From NCBI GenBank assembly GCA_027596945.1, contig JADGJH010000102.1, forward strand, positions 1 to 30,885: a stretch of DNA of 30,885 bases. Reading direction: 5' to 3'. Positions 1 to 10,821 of the stretch are shown here, piece by piece. A program made the translations under genes and the position numbers. Each line of letters starts with the position of its first letter. The stretch's first letter is position 1. The notes beneath the pieces are model-generated. The model was not told the origin of the DNA and ran no database searches. It was given only the letters and a program-made list of their open reading frames with translations. The DNA is from Physocladia obscura. Taxonomy: Eukaryota; Chytridiomycota; Chytridiomycetes; Chytridiales; Chytriomycetaceae.

Positions 1-430
1 TTTTGCAAAGCAAATGATTTCCAAGACAAAAACACATGTGTCTCATGAATTTGTCACAATCAAGACAAAATCAGAAAAAAGGAAGTGATATCAATCACAA
101 AATAGATTTTGCACCAACTCTAATAAAGCACTCAGTCATGTGAATGAACTCTTTTAAAGTCCAAAAGGCTGAAAACAGCTGCATCTTTAGAGAAGTAACT
201 AACTTGTTTCAAACAACCATTCAGTGCTAGAGGTTTCCCAAATTGTTGGCAGTCAACATGGAAGATCAATTGAGGCTACCAGAATCTATAAACAAGTGGG
301 AAAACACCCAAATTGGGTTGAAGCATATGCAACCCTGTGGTGAGAGATGTGTATTACAAAACAAGTAGTGCAAAATAATCTTTCTTTATTAATTGAAGGT
401 TTATTTGAATTTTATCAAATAAAAAAAATA
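1..430. other. Non-coding AT-rich DNA
   Basis: I see no coding exon, RNA gene or repeat partner within the window for this stretch. Short open frames are interrupted and carry no recognisable motif. It abuts the left edge of repeat copy A. Confidence 0.5.
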
Positions 431-1363
431 AATTGCTTGTCTTAATTTATTTCAATAAAAGTTAAATTATAAAAATAGCTTTATTTATAGGCAGTTGATG
501 AAAGCAAACTAATGCTGTTGCAACTGATCTATTCTTACTGTGACAAACTACTGCAGAGATGCCAGCATAATCAGGGAAGAATTTGGTATGTTCACTAGCT
601 AATAGTAAGACCAATTCCACTTGCTATAATGTTCAAATGCATGAAGCAGACACTCTCCTGGATCATCCTACACAAGAACATGGCTTGTTCAGCAGACTAG
701 AGAAGAGAGTGAGAGAGGCTCTGCAGCATACAATAGTTTTGAACATAAGCATTTTTATAAATAATTGTATTAGAAATTAATAGAAAAATTTACAAGATGT
801 AGAAAAGATAAAAAACAGTTGCAAGATACTATGGAGGCATTCACTGTCTCTTGTATTAACAGATCTAAATATATTGATGACCACAACACATGTATGTACT
901 GTTGGCACAGTCAACTTTAGTTTATTAATAAAGATATTAAGTTATTTATTAACTGAACAGAACAGTGACTTGTCTAAAGTCAACAAAACCTAAGTGAAGG
1001 AACAAACTGCCATTCACTGTAACATTAATTATTTTGAGTTAATGACAGAAAGACCAATTTTTTTTGTTTTTTGTCAAACACATTTTTCATTGAAAAAGAA
1101 AAAAACTCAAAAATGCCTTTATAATGACGCATTTCAAATTATTACAAATACAGAGGTGTCTCAAGGAACAAAATTAAAGAAAGAAACTACAAAAAAAGGG
1201 CTATAGAGGGTTCTTGATTTCATTTTTAGTGCAAACAAAACCTCTTTCAACTCTCAGATTTAAAGTCTACTATCAAGCTTCTGATAAACCTAGGAGAATA
1301 TCAACAAAGAAGGAATTTTCACCACTGTAAGTAGAGTTCTTACATTATTTTGAAAAAAAATTT
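431..1363 (+). repeat. Interspersed repeat, copy A (partner of 19806-21117)
   Basis: This stretch aligns in the same orientation with 19806-21050. Long matching blocks include the one around a CTACACAAGA core (about 669-678 here, 20429-20438 there), the block at about 816-925 matching 20556-20685, and the blocks near 1010-1110 and 1145-1290. Copy B carries about 330 bp of extra DNA (about 20010-20340). The last part of copy A, about 1301-1363, matches copy B only as its reverse complement (about 21054-21117). Neither copy has a conserved open frame, because the short frames differ between them, so it looks like a non-autonomous or decayed mobile element. Identity was judged by eye. Confidence 0.8.
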
Positions 1364-1756
1364 TCTCAAGGGTATTTTCAAACTGATGATACTGTTACAA
1401 CAGTTTTGATCCAGCCATTGATTTCTTAGCAGAAATAAAAAATTTGTTATGGTGAATAAACATGTATTAACAACAGATTTATTAAAATAAATTGATCAAG
1501 AATTGCCAATATTGAGTGAATTCTGGACATTTCAAAGGGCATCATGTGCCATATTGTAGAATTATGCTTGAAAAGCAGCTCCAGAATCACAAATAACTGT
1601 ATAAAATATTTACAGGGCAGTAACAGAAGTAGTGGTGGTTGAAGTCTCTGACATTGGTTATGGTGATATTTTTAGAACAAAATGAAAATTTTACACTGGA
1701 ATAACAATAATCATAGTAAAAAAGCGTTGCATTTTATTGACTTAAAGAAAAAGACA
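1364..1756. other. Non-coding stretch downstream of the dehydrogenase
   Basis: No exon or repeat partner is recognisable. It lies beyond the stop codon of the minus-strand dehydrogenase gene and probably includes its 3' untranslated region. Confidence 0.4.
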
Positions 1757-2866
1757 TCAGTAATTTTTGATCCATTCCATACTCTTTTCCCATAACTCAT
1801 CAATTTGTGCCTGATTTTTGATGGCTTTGTTCTTGTTTTCACGAACAGTACATTTGGAGTAATACAAGCCTGACTGGTTTGCCACATTTTTGGAAACTGA
1901 ACAATACAAAGTTGTCAATGATCCTTGCTCCTCAGTGATCATCACAAAACTTTTAAGTGTGAATATGAAGGCTGCCTGAATCCCGACTCTGTCCAATGCA
2001 ATATTCCAAATATCGCTCGCAACAACGCCTGGGTGAAGAGAGTAAGCAGAAATTCCTGAATCTTTGAGAACTTGTGATAGCTTAATTGTTGAAAGCACTT
2101 GGCAGAGCTTCGAGCGCCCATATGAAGAGAAATCGGTAGTGAAGAAAGGTTCAATGTCATTTGGGTCATTGTTTTTTTGGACTAATGACGTGAAATCAAT
2201 CAAGCTTGCTCCGCGCGCACTTATGGCTGAGGAAACATTTACAATCCTAACAGCTCCAGGAGTATTTTTGAGAGAATTTGCAGTCGTTTTCAAACAATCC
2301 AAGAGACGGATTGTCAGCAAAAAGTGTGCCAAATAGTTCTATATTTCAGGGTAAGTTTTTTATAAATTATCTATATTATTTAAAGTGCGACGTGTCACCT
2401 GGCCAAACAAAACTTCAAATCCGTTTGAGGTCCAGTTCTTGTTTCTTCCACCGGACCCAGCGTTACAAACCAAAATGTGAAGTTTCGATTCTTTTGCCAA
2501 AAACTCTTTTGCAGCGGCCGATATGGTTTCGAGTTTATCCAAATCGCCATTAATGAAGAAAATATTTTTGTTTCCTGTCCTCGCCTTGATTTCCTCAATA
2601 ACTCTCTCTGTCTTGTCCCTGTTGCGTGCAATCACATAGACTTTTGCGCCCAACTCAGCAAATTGGCGAACGTTTACTTTACCGATTCCCGCGCTGCCGC
2701 CTGTGATAAGAACAACTTTTCCTGACAAATCGATCGTACCGCGTGGATCGAATTTGAGGGCTTTTGGGATGGTGAGCCAGCCAATCAATCCTGCAACTCC
2801 AACTGCCGCTATGATTCCTATCTGCAACGGCGTTAACCGTATGGTCGTGAGAGTTTCCAACCCCAT
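1757..2866 (-). CDS. Membrane-anchored short-chain dehydrogenase/reductase (retinol dehydrogenase/WWOX-like)
   Basis: Two exons, 2866..2399 and 2338..1757, are joined over a 60-nt GT-AG intron and give about 349 residues. I start at the ATG at 2866; an open frame extends a little upstream but has no ATG. Residues about 14-33 form a hydrophobic N-terminal anchor. A classical SDR Rossmann fold follows: TGGSAGIG at about 55-62 binds the nicotinamide cofactor, CNAG lies near 134-137, the catalytic serine is in VNVSSA near 192, and YGRSK gives Tyr229 and Lys233. HPGVV after the active site is typical of the retinol dehydrogenase, light-dependent protochlorophyllide reductase and WWOX branch. The expected role is NAD(P)H-linked oxidation or reduction of a lipophilic alcohol or ketone at a membrane. 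The substrate cannot be read from sequence. All catalytic residues are intact, so the gene appears functional. Confidence 0.93.
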
Positions 2867-4187
2867 TATCTTTCCAAATGAAAATTTTAAGGTCAACGCG
2901 CTCCTTTGAAAAAATTGGGAAACAATGAAAAAAAAACTGTGCTAGTAAAGTACGCCATATACCCAAGATCAAAATTTCTTTCTTTCTTTTATTTTTTAAT
3001 TTTATTTTTTTAACGTAAACTGTTATAACGTAAACTTTATTGTATTAAAAAGTTGATCTTGTGTGAACAATGATTGCTGACAAAGCACAAAAGATTCTTC
3101 TTGGACTCCTACTACCCAATAAATCTCTCCATATTTTATGATGGAGTGTTGGAATGCGATTGTGGATCACTTCTGTTCTCAGATTGAATATTGTATTCCA
3201 TTGGAGTTTTCAGCAGTATTGAGCACAGAGGGGTTGAAGGTACTTTTTCAAGGAGAAACACTAATGTTCTTTGGAGTCACCGAAGATGCATTTTAGCAGT
3301 AATTGATGTTTCTGTCAGTTTCAGAGAAGGAGTTGGAGTTATAGGCTTTTTTTAAAGACTCCATATGTACGCAGGTGGGTGCTTGCATTTTTTGTTTAGC
3401 AAGAACTGTCAATGGGAACAGGGAGAATTCAGAGTGCTCACTGAGCCCAACAACTGTGATGGTTTGATTCAACGTTATGGGTGATCTGGTTCAGAGAGGG
3501 TACAAAATGGAAGGCGCTCCGCAGTTGCGGGTACGCCGGAGATTGGGGCAGTGTTCCGCTTGGTCTCTGCGCCAGGCACAGCCCTCAGCATGCGCGCCCC
3601 TTCTCTCATTGCCGTTTATGCTGCCTCTCGCGTCAGTAATTCATCCGCGGTCGTGTCTATAATCTTGGTAAAATGTTTTGTTTTTAGACATTTCAGTTAT
3701 TAACGAATAATCGAGGTATTTAGTTTCTAGTGGTGTTGCAACATCTTTTAAATATATTCTAGATACGCCAAATGTTAATGCTATTAAATTTATATAAGTC
3801 AATAATGTCCTTGTTGTAGAGTAATCGTTTATTTGCATATCACATATATATATTATCTATATACATTTCTAATGACATTTTTTTTTTATTTAATGTATAA
3901 TTAACACATTTTTTTGTTTTATAATTTAGAACACCTGTTATTATATCATTATGCTGTTTTAATTCTATTTTACTACTGTCTAAATACAGAGTAATTACAT
4001 GTATTTAAATTTATTATTATTTATTGAAAGAATTTTGCGATTTACTTTAAATATGTTTTGGAATATTAATCTTTACTGGTTTCATTTTATTAGTAAATTT
4101 TGAAAAAAGTTTAATCAATAGGCTTCGAACTTCGAGGTTCCAAAAATCATTGCACACAAGTTTTATCTCCATTTTTGATTAAAAAAA
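2867..4187. other. Intergenic region with short unassigned open frames
   Basis: This separates the divergent dehydrogenase (-) and TIR-LRR (+) genes. An ATG frame of 52 codons at 3138-3296 (+) resembles no family I know. A GC-rich island at about 3496-3660 stands out. From 3840 to 4120 the DNA is extremely AT-rich. Promoters for both genes presumably lie here but I see no clear element. Confidence 0.4.
3496..3660. other. GC-rich island in an AT-rich intergenic region
   Basis: The composition here is visibly much richer in G+C than the flanks and includes several CpG-containing words. Two plus-strand frames are open: one from an ATG at 3477, and one from an ATG near 3591 whose Arg/Ser/Ala-rich start looks like a mitochondrial presequence and meets a possible GT donor near 3668. 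No downstream exon could be attached, so I do not call a gene. Confidence 0.4.
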
Positions 4188-4795
4188 ATGACAGATCCAC
4201 TCTCAACAAAGTGCAATTACCATCTCATGATGTCGTACAGGCAAGTATTATATGGTCGTTGTTCTGGCGATTCTCTCTGACCCCGCATGGTTTCGTAGCT
4301 GGACGTTGTTAAAATCCACCAATTCATGACCATAACGACCTCCTCGTTTGGCGGGACGACAAGCACATGTCAGGCAACACTGTAGATCGCATGGTCGAAG
4401 GAATCTCCGAGTCTGCCATTGTCCTCGTTCACATGTCCAAGGAGTATGAGCTGTCCGCTAATTGCCAAAAGGAGCTCGATTTTGCCGTTTCCGAACTTAA
4501 GCAAATGATTCCCATTCGTTTGGACCATGGGCCGTTCCCCAAAACTAAGTTCAAGACGGAATCTGACAATGTGTTGTACTTTGACTTTTGTGTGGCGCGC
4601 TTGCAATGGAATCAGATAAAGGTGAAAAGAGACTGCAGTGTTGAATTTTGAACTCCCGCACATTCACAGAGTGTCAAGCACCTTTCCAACCAAATGGGTC
4701 ACCCTTCTTTCTCCATATGGAAATCTTCAAGTAATACACCAATTGTGAACATTTTTTATTGTTTGATTTCAATTTTTTGAAATACCCATGTACAG

Positions 4796-5819
4796 AGATC
4801 TTGCATGGAAGAGTATTTGTGGTGAGATTCCTGAGGAGCTTGGGAGCCTTGTGAATTTGACTGTTGTTAGTATTGAGCATTATTTCATGCTATGATTCTG
4901 ATTTTAAAGTTGAAATAGGTCTCTCCAAAAGAACCAGCTGAGAGGTGGGATTCCAAAATCGCTTGGAAATCTTGCGAACTTGACTGGCTTGTAACTATCA
5001 AGATTCTCATCTTCCCCTTCCATTTCAATGACTGCTTATAATGTTTTCTACTTTTACAGGGGTCTTTTCAACAACCAACTCAGTGGTGAGATTCCAAGTG
5101 AGCTTGGGACCTTTATGAATTTGACTTGGCTGTATTATCGCATTTCAAATTTTGCATTTCTTCTGCTGTGATGGCTTACTTTGCTTTCCATCAAACCAGG
5201 GCACTTGACAATAACATGCTTAGTGGAGAGATTCCAAAAGAGCTTGGGAACCTCAAAAATTTGACACAGTTGTTTGTGTTGGGCTCTCACCAGTTTGCTT
5301 ATTTTCTAATTTTTTCATTCATCAGGTCATTATCCTACAACCAACTGAGCGGTGCAATTCCAAAAGAACTTGGGAGTCTGGAGAATATGGATAATATGTG
5401 AGTATGGAGGTTTTTCCTTGTGCAATTTCTGGTGTCTTGCATTGATGCTTGCTTTTCTGTTTTCATTTGAAACAGGTCTCTCAGAGACAATCAGTTGAGC
5501 AGGATGATTCCAAAGGAGTTTGGGAAGCTTGTGTTTTTGTCTGGTTTGTTAGTAGTAATCTTCTCGTTTTGTAGCTATGATGTGTGGCTTATTTTACTTG
5601 TGTCTAAAACAAATACCTCAACCAACTGAGTGGTGACATTCCAAAAGAGATTGCAAGTCTTACAAAATTGGACTATCTGTAAGTGTGTGTGTGTGTGTGT
5701 GTGTGTATTTGTGTATGTGTGTTAAGCCAATTCTTTTTGTTTTTCATGGAAACAAAAAGGTGGCTGCAAAACAATCCAAACTTGTGTGATGCTCTCCCTG
5801 GAAATGCTGGCACATTGAG
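4796..5819 (+). repeat. Array of seven one-LRR exons (72-nt unit) plus end cap
   Basis: LRR exons lie at 4796-4865 (irregular end), 4919-4990, 5060-5131, 5200-5271, 5326-5397, 5476-5547 and about 5611-5678. The middle five are exactly 72 nt, one 24-residue repeat each, and all split the codon at the same phase. The consensus is LxxNQLSGxIPKELGxLxNL, the plant-type (IP) class. Donors are GT throughout for the middle five, with AG acceptors; the seventh has lost its acceptor and about one residue. The exon starting at 5760 reads WLQNNPNLCDALPGN, the capping motif that usually ends such arrays. Confidence 0.88.
5681..5722. repeat. GT microsatellite
   Basis: A run of GT dinucleotides with a few interruptions lies inside the intron between the seventh LRR exon and the cap exon, directly after the donor site. 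Confidence 0.85.
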
Positions 5820-6310
5820 TGTGTTAGTGGAAATATTTTATTTTTGAATTGCATGTTGTGACAATGTTTACTATAACATGGTGGATCCCATCAAATTCTT
5901 TCAGATTGAAAACAGAAGGGACACAGATTAGTCAAGTGGTAGAGGTTAAAAAGTCTTTGTTGTGGAACAATGCTGATGGAAGAGAGAAAGTGAGTGGTTG
6001 ACATAAAGATGGAAATATCTGGGAAACCCCTTTGTGCAAGTCTCAGTGAATAAAATACTTACAATATGGAAGCATGTGTACTGGATCCACACCATCAATT
6101 GCAACTGGGAATTTTCTGTTTCCAGTTATGGTGAAAAGAATTATGGAATCCTACAAGCCTAAAGTGGCTCAATATTTGGAGGAACATTTGATCCCTATTT
6201 GGAAGATACATAACAAAATGGAGAGAAGAAATATTCAAAACAAAAAAAAAAAAAAAATTGAAGGTCCATCAAAGAATCAACCAGATTCACCACCAGAATC
6301 TGTCACATAA

Positions 6311-7240
6311 ACACTGTTCTTTGAGCCAGTACTAATTGCCCAGTCTGATTTCTTCTTGTTAAAATTCCATAACCAGTGGCAACAGTCTGGAATAATTAAC
6401 TGCCAAAAATAATTAGTCCATTAATTCTCTGTGTACAATAAATAAGAATTGAAATACAAAGCTTTCATTAAAGATTTGGAATTCAAGTTCTAATCACAAC
6501 TGAGATGCCCTAACAACTGAAAGAGGCCATCTACAGTGATCATCACACTGAAATAATGTGTAAAAATAATAAAGTACACTAAAAACATCATACACAATAT
6601 TTCTGTATGATTTTCAGCTGCCTTATTAAACAGCTTTTCTTTATCATTGAGTAATGTAACATATACACATAGTGACTCTCTCAGGACTTGTTATACATAC
6701 ATGAGACCTCAGCTTGTGTAGATAACAAGGGTAACATTGTAATGATCAAAGAGATGAATAAAGCTGTACTTTTGGCCAAGGGCACTATTGGAACAACAGC
6801 TCACACTGCTGTAGTGGTACTCTGCGCAATGTGCCACAATGGGCTGTAAAGATAGAAATATTTTTATTACTCATTCACAATTGATGCTAGAAGATGCTGG
6901 AAGCCTAGAAATGGCTCTGTATTGATTGTATGCACTTGTGACAACATGTTGTATGTTTCACAAGTGATGGATTGATAGACAAATTTTTCTAAGTGCTCTA
7001 ACTTTGAAAATTTGCATAGAAAAATGGAAAAATTAGTGCAACCTACCAGGATCTTGATTAAAGACACTACTGGTATCACCAAAAGTGACAAATATAGAAT
7101 TTTTCACTTAGCTGAGATATCAGGTGACCAATCAAGCCAAGGTGCTACCAAAACACTGGAAAATGTATAAAAACCATTTGTTTCTTTTCTGAAATAGTCA
7201 CAACAAATCAATAAAATTATATCATCTCTAAAACCCCTTG
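6311..7240. other. Non-coding region between the LRR relic and transposon relics
   Basis: No supported gene. The minus-strand open frame at about 6867-7091 lacks an ATG start and matches no motif I know; it may be decayed transposon DNA. Confidence 0.4.
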
Positions 7241-7640
7241 TTACACATGGAAAATCAACACTTCTTTTTTGTGTTTTGCCCAGATATCATAAAGGTATAA
7301 GCTGTAGCAATTGGTTGGTTGACTGTAATTTGGATTCAGCAGGACGTAAGCCATTATACAGGTCATTCTGTTTGTCTGCTTCAAATGGCTCTTGAATGCA
7401 ATAGTTCTTTCTGTCAATGAAACCAAATTTCTTTGTCACATATGGCAGCCCAAATCCACTGCTGTTGAAAATACAGCAATGCAATTGTTGCATCCTGTAT
7501 ATTTTGGAGTAACTGTAGAAGAGCACATTTTACTTTTGATAAAATATGGGATAAAGTGGCAGTGGGGATTCCAAACATCTTGCATAATGTATTGTTTTCC
7601 ATACTTTAATAATAAAAGTGTGATAACAAACCCAACCAAT
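7241..7640 (-). pseudogene. Decayed DDE (Harbinger-like) transposase fragment, second subfamily
   Basis: Reading the minus strand, one frame gives MFGIPTATLSHILSKV, the helix-turn-helix-like segment before the catalytic core in Harbinger-type transposases. A shift of frame near 7500 gives SGFGLPYV, then KFGFID, then NYCIQEPFEADKQNDLYNG and KLQS. This is the block around the first catalytic Asp, normally GxIDGT followed by P, YNG and KxQ. At least one frameshift is needed and the remaining catalytic residues are not found. It differs clearly from the better preserved transposase at 8.0-9.2 kb, so it is not a simple duplicate of it. It lies head to tail with that copy on the same strand. I am fairly sure of the family, less of the exact limits. 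Confidence 0.6.
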
Positions 7641-8029
7641 ACTATGCTCTTTGAATTTGCTGTTTGCAGTCTTCCTTATCTAGATATATCACTTTTGACA
7701 ACATAATGCTTTGAGAATGTGGTGAAAATATCTGCAAAAGTGTTAAATCAACTGATACAGTGTTAATAAACCAGCTTGAATTTGAATTGTAGCTCTGAAG
7801 AAGGATCTGCTGGATGCACATATTTGGCAGTTGTCAGGTAGTTTCTGATTCATAATTGCTGTTGTTGCTGCAAAAGGACCAATGCCACAATTTTCTCATA
7901 GACTCCAAATGTACAAATGTACATACAGCACAGTATCATAAATATCATGTTAGCTCAGTAGGTTATTTAATTCATTTTTGGTGATATCATTTGGACTTTA
8001 TTTCCAAAAAAACAAAAAAAACCAAACTA

Positions 8030-9172
8030 CCAACTCCCTTTTAAAATGCCAATCACATGTTCAACTTTAACCCTAGCAGAAGAAAAATTCTCATTGAAAT
8101 TCTTGTTGTCTTCACAATTTCAAGCACCATGACTATATGGAGTTATTAAAATATCACTCAAAACATAGCCAGAGCCACCTAACAGGGACTGCTCATCAGT
8201 GAAGTACTTTGGATATTCTCTGAAAATTTTGCTGGTGGTGAAAGCTGTTGAGTCATGCATTGATGCAGGATAGCCAGTAGAATACCATTTAATACAATAA
8301 GAACTGGCACATACCACCTGCTCAATAATAAATTTCATTTAAATTTTTTTAAAAAATGAAAAATTTGATACCTGCAAACTAAGTCCATAAAATTTTTTGT
8401 AGCACCAATAAACTTCTTCTTGCAGAGCTGGCTGACGCCAAAACTTAACATGTGTGCCATCAATAAAACCAATACAACCTGGCATTGAATACTTTTCTTG
8501 CACCATCAGCCCATGCAGTTTTCTTTGATTTACAGTTGGCCACATGACAAATTTTTCCCTTAAATTATGGATGGCTGTAATCACCCTTTTGCAATACAAT
8601 CCCACTGTTCCAACACCAATACTCATATTTTGCCCAACAGTTTCAAATGCTACACCATTTCCAAGCTTTTTCAATCTCTCTAATGTGACCAAAAGTTTAA
8701 TCCAAACTGGATGCTGTGGATTGCGCAATTGATTTGCAAATACAGGATAATGTGATACTAACTCCAACAGTTCAAGAAATGCTGCCTTATCCATTCGAGC
8801 CCTTTGCCTAAAGTTTATATCTCGAAATTGCAGTACAAGCTCACGCAAAGCCCTTGTTTTGGGTATAGTTGCCCTTGCAGTCAACGTCCTATGGCTTTTA
8901 ATGATCTCAAATAATTCAATGAGATCTATTAATCCATTTCTAGTTGTAAGTATTTTGGTAGTGCTGCTACTGTTGCTATTACTTCTGCTGCTCTTGCTAT
9001 GGTTGCTGTCACTGCTGCTGCCATTGCTGCTGCTACTTTCGCTATCTTCAGAATCACTGCCATCACCAAGAATCAGTGCTATCCATTCTTTTTTCTCTGC
9101 TTCTACGACTCCTTGTTTAAGCAAATGTTCTTGTTGTTTGAGAAGTATGGCATGGGTACTGATAGTCGGCAT
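8030..9172 (-). pseudogene. PIF/Harbinger-type transposase (HARBI1-like), one in-frame stop
   Basis: The ATG at 9172 starts an acidic, serine-rich leader (about residues 35-70). Exon 1 (9172..8372) then carries GCIGFIDGTHVKFWRQP with the first catalytic Asp, and YKKFYGLSLQ. A 54-nt GT-AG intron (8371..8318) keeps the frame into exon 2, where PASMHDSTAF supplies the second Asp and LLGGSGYVLSDILITPY follows as in the family. A TGA at 8122-8120 interrupts the frame, yet the same frame continues with SARVKVEHVIGILKGSW, including the third catalytic residue, Glu at 8062-8060. The copy therefore probably died recently by a single point mutation. These enzymes cut and paste elements with 3-bp TTA/TAA target duplications; I could not find the terminal inverted repeats. 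A host-domesticated gene is unlikely given the stop. Confidence 0.85.
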
Positions 9173-10700
9173 GTACAGTGCTGTTTATTTCTTGCCTTCA
9201 AATAACAAAAAAGCAAATATATTTTATTATTTTATTATTATTTAACTTTGAGTGTCTTTTTGTGTTTCAGAAAAAATCAACAAGAAAAAGAATGTTTTTT
9301 TGGTTCAAAAATGCATGCATTTTTTTGTCAAATTTTTTAACTTTGAGCATCCCTATTAACATTTTCTGGAAAATCAACTTCCTTTTTGCAGCCATAAGGT
9401 AATGCTAAATTGCATCTTTATAGCTTAATAATTGTTTCAAAAAATACGTCCAGTTTGGAAATCCTGTTCCTGGCACCCAGGACATTAATTCATCCTATTA
9501 TTTGCATTTTTTTATGACAGTGAGGATTGATGTGGATGGCCAAACAGTTATATACAACTACTGTTTTACCTTCTTTTTTTTCATCCAGACTAAACTTTAA
9601 GAGTAATGTATCTGCTTTGCCATTTGAAATAGTTGTATTTTTAATATTTTCTCGATTTCTGGTGCTTACAAAAAAGAAAATTCCAGATGTCAAAAATTCA
9701 TGTTCCATTGTTTAAGATGACAGAGAACATAACTGATAAAAACTTGAAAGTACATAGTTGGTCTTCACGTTGAATACCAATTAGAATTTCCAGTTTATGT
9801 ACATTTGATGAAGCAATTTTTCAGTTAACTTTTATTAAAAGTGGATGCTAAAATTTTTATATTAAAAAATTTTTTTTGAATTGAATTCGTTCGCAATTGC
9901 TTTAATTTTTTAATTTAATTTTAATTTTTAGTTTTGATATTTATATTATCCTACCAATTTGCTTGAATTTAAAAACGCACTTGATCTGATTTTTTTCTTG
10001 CTTCCTTGTTTCGTTTATTCGACTTTTGGTGAAGATAGGTTTCCTTTAATTAGCAAATGGATTTTGAATTTCGAGAGTTTTTTTTTCCCCGTGATTTTCA
10101 TTATTTTTTGTTTGTTTGGTTTAAATCAAATATTTACTTTCCAATGCAACGATCGTGCGATTGCTGTCTTCGTGCTGATGATTTAGTTAATTTATTGATT
10201 CCGTCACCGACCGCCACTGGATTTCGACGAATGATTCAAACTCTCGAAATAAAAGTTTTAGATACCTTGCGCATTTTATTATGTGAACAAAAACACGCTT
10301 GTTAATGCCAATTAGGATTTTTGATAAAGTTTTTGAATTTATTCATGCGGTTGATATTTTTCCGTTACTTAGAGTGTTTGGTTCTCTGAAAATGAATTTC
10401 TTTGAAAACAGTCATACGGTTTGGGATCGTTTGAGCTGAATAATAAAATAGTAATTTAGATAGTACATTATCTGTTCTGTTGTTGGTTTCTTTCTCAATC
10501 AAGAGCCTTGGAATATACTAGAATCTGTACAGTATACTTCAAATATTCCTCTTTTCTTTTTTTTTTGGGATAGTTCGAGTTAAAACGGAGAAGAAGAAAA
10601 AATATTACCGTCCCAGAAAAACATGAAGTCTCATTTTAAATCGAAAGTTGTAAATGCAATGTTGCATTGTAACATACTGTCACATAACACTTGTTTTATG
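9173..10700. other. Non-coding, very AT-rich region
   Basis: No gene is supported. A possible exon at about 10144-10305 (+) reads as a Cys/Arg-containing segment ending at a stop, with no recognised motif and no clear splice partner. Part of the left side may belong to the Harbinger element, whose ends were not identified. Confidence 0.4.
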
Positions 10701-10705
10701 TCCAA

Positions 10706-10734
10706 GAATTTTTCAAGAAATTTCCAGAATTTTC
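10706..10734. promoter_or_regulatory. Heat shock element, five perfect units
   Basis: At 10712-10734 the core runs TTC-nn-GAA-nn-TTC-nn-GAA-nn-TTC without a mismatch. A sixth GAA at 10706-10708 is out of register by one base. This is a high-affinity site for trimeric heat shock factor. It lies 18 bp before a TATA box and 88 bp before the Hsp20 start codon. Confidence 0.9.
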
Positions 10735-10751
10735 GACTACAAGGGAAAAAA

Positions 10752-10758
10752 TATAAAA
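10752..10758 (+). promoter_or_regulatory. TATA box of the Hsp20 gene
   Basis: TATAAAA lies 64 bp upstream of the ATG and just downstream of the heat shock element, the classical arrangement for a strongly inducible heat shock promoter. Confidence 0.7.
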
Positions 10759-10821
10759 ACACGATGCTGCTTCGGTACCAAAATGTAGAAAAAGAAAAAT
10801 AATAAGAAAAAAATTTAAAAA

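Larger units (their letters stand above)
4188..6310 (+). pseudogene. TIR domain plus leucine-rich-repeat gene, broken
   Basis: The ATG at 4188 opens a first exon (4188..4244) that joins over a 54-nt intron to 4299. The product begins as a TIR_2-type domain: HLMMSYRQ matches the first strand, then LDVVKIHQF. The frame then slips near 4325 and continues as VWRDDKHMSG, AIVLVHMSKEY, NCQKEL and MIPIRL to a stop at 4651. The Glu of NCQKEL (codon 4472-4474) sits where TIR NADases keep their catalytic Glu. From 4796 seven LRR exons follow, then a cap-like NPNLCDALP exon at 5760. A tail in one frame (about 5907-6310), with two in-frame TGA codons, contains PVMVKRIMESYKPKVAQYLEEHL. Lesions are the slip at 4325, an irregular donor after LRR1, no AG acceptor before LRR7, and the tail stops. 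Known TIR proteins signal or cleave NAD; a defence or recognition role here is inference. Confidence 0.72.

Noticed and set aside
4310..4335. Programmed -1 frameshift in the TIR gene
   Set aside because: No X-XXY-YYZ slippery heptamer or downstream structure is evident; mutation or assembly error is simpler.
8859..9245. Long Leu-rich plus-strand open frame
   Set aside because: It is the complement of the serine-rich leader of the Harbinger transposase; the Leu runs mirror Ser/Asn codons.
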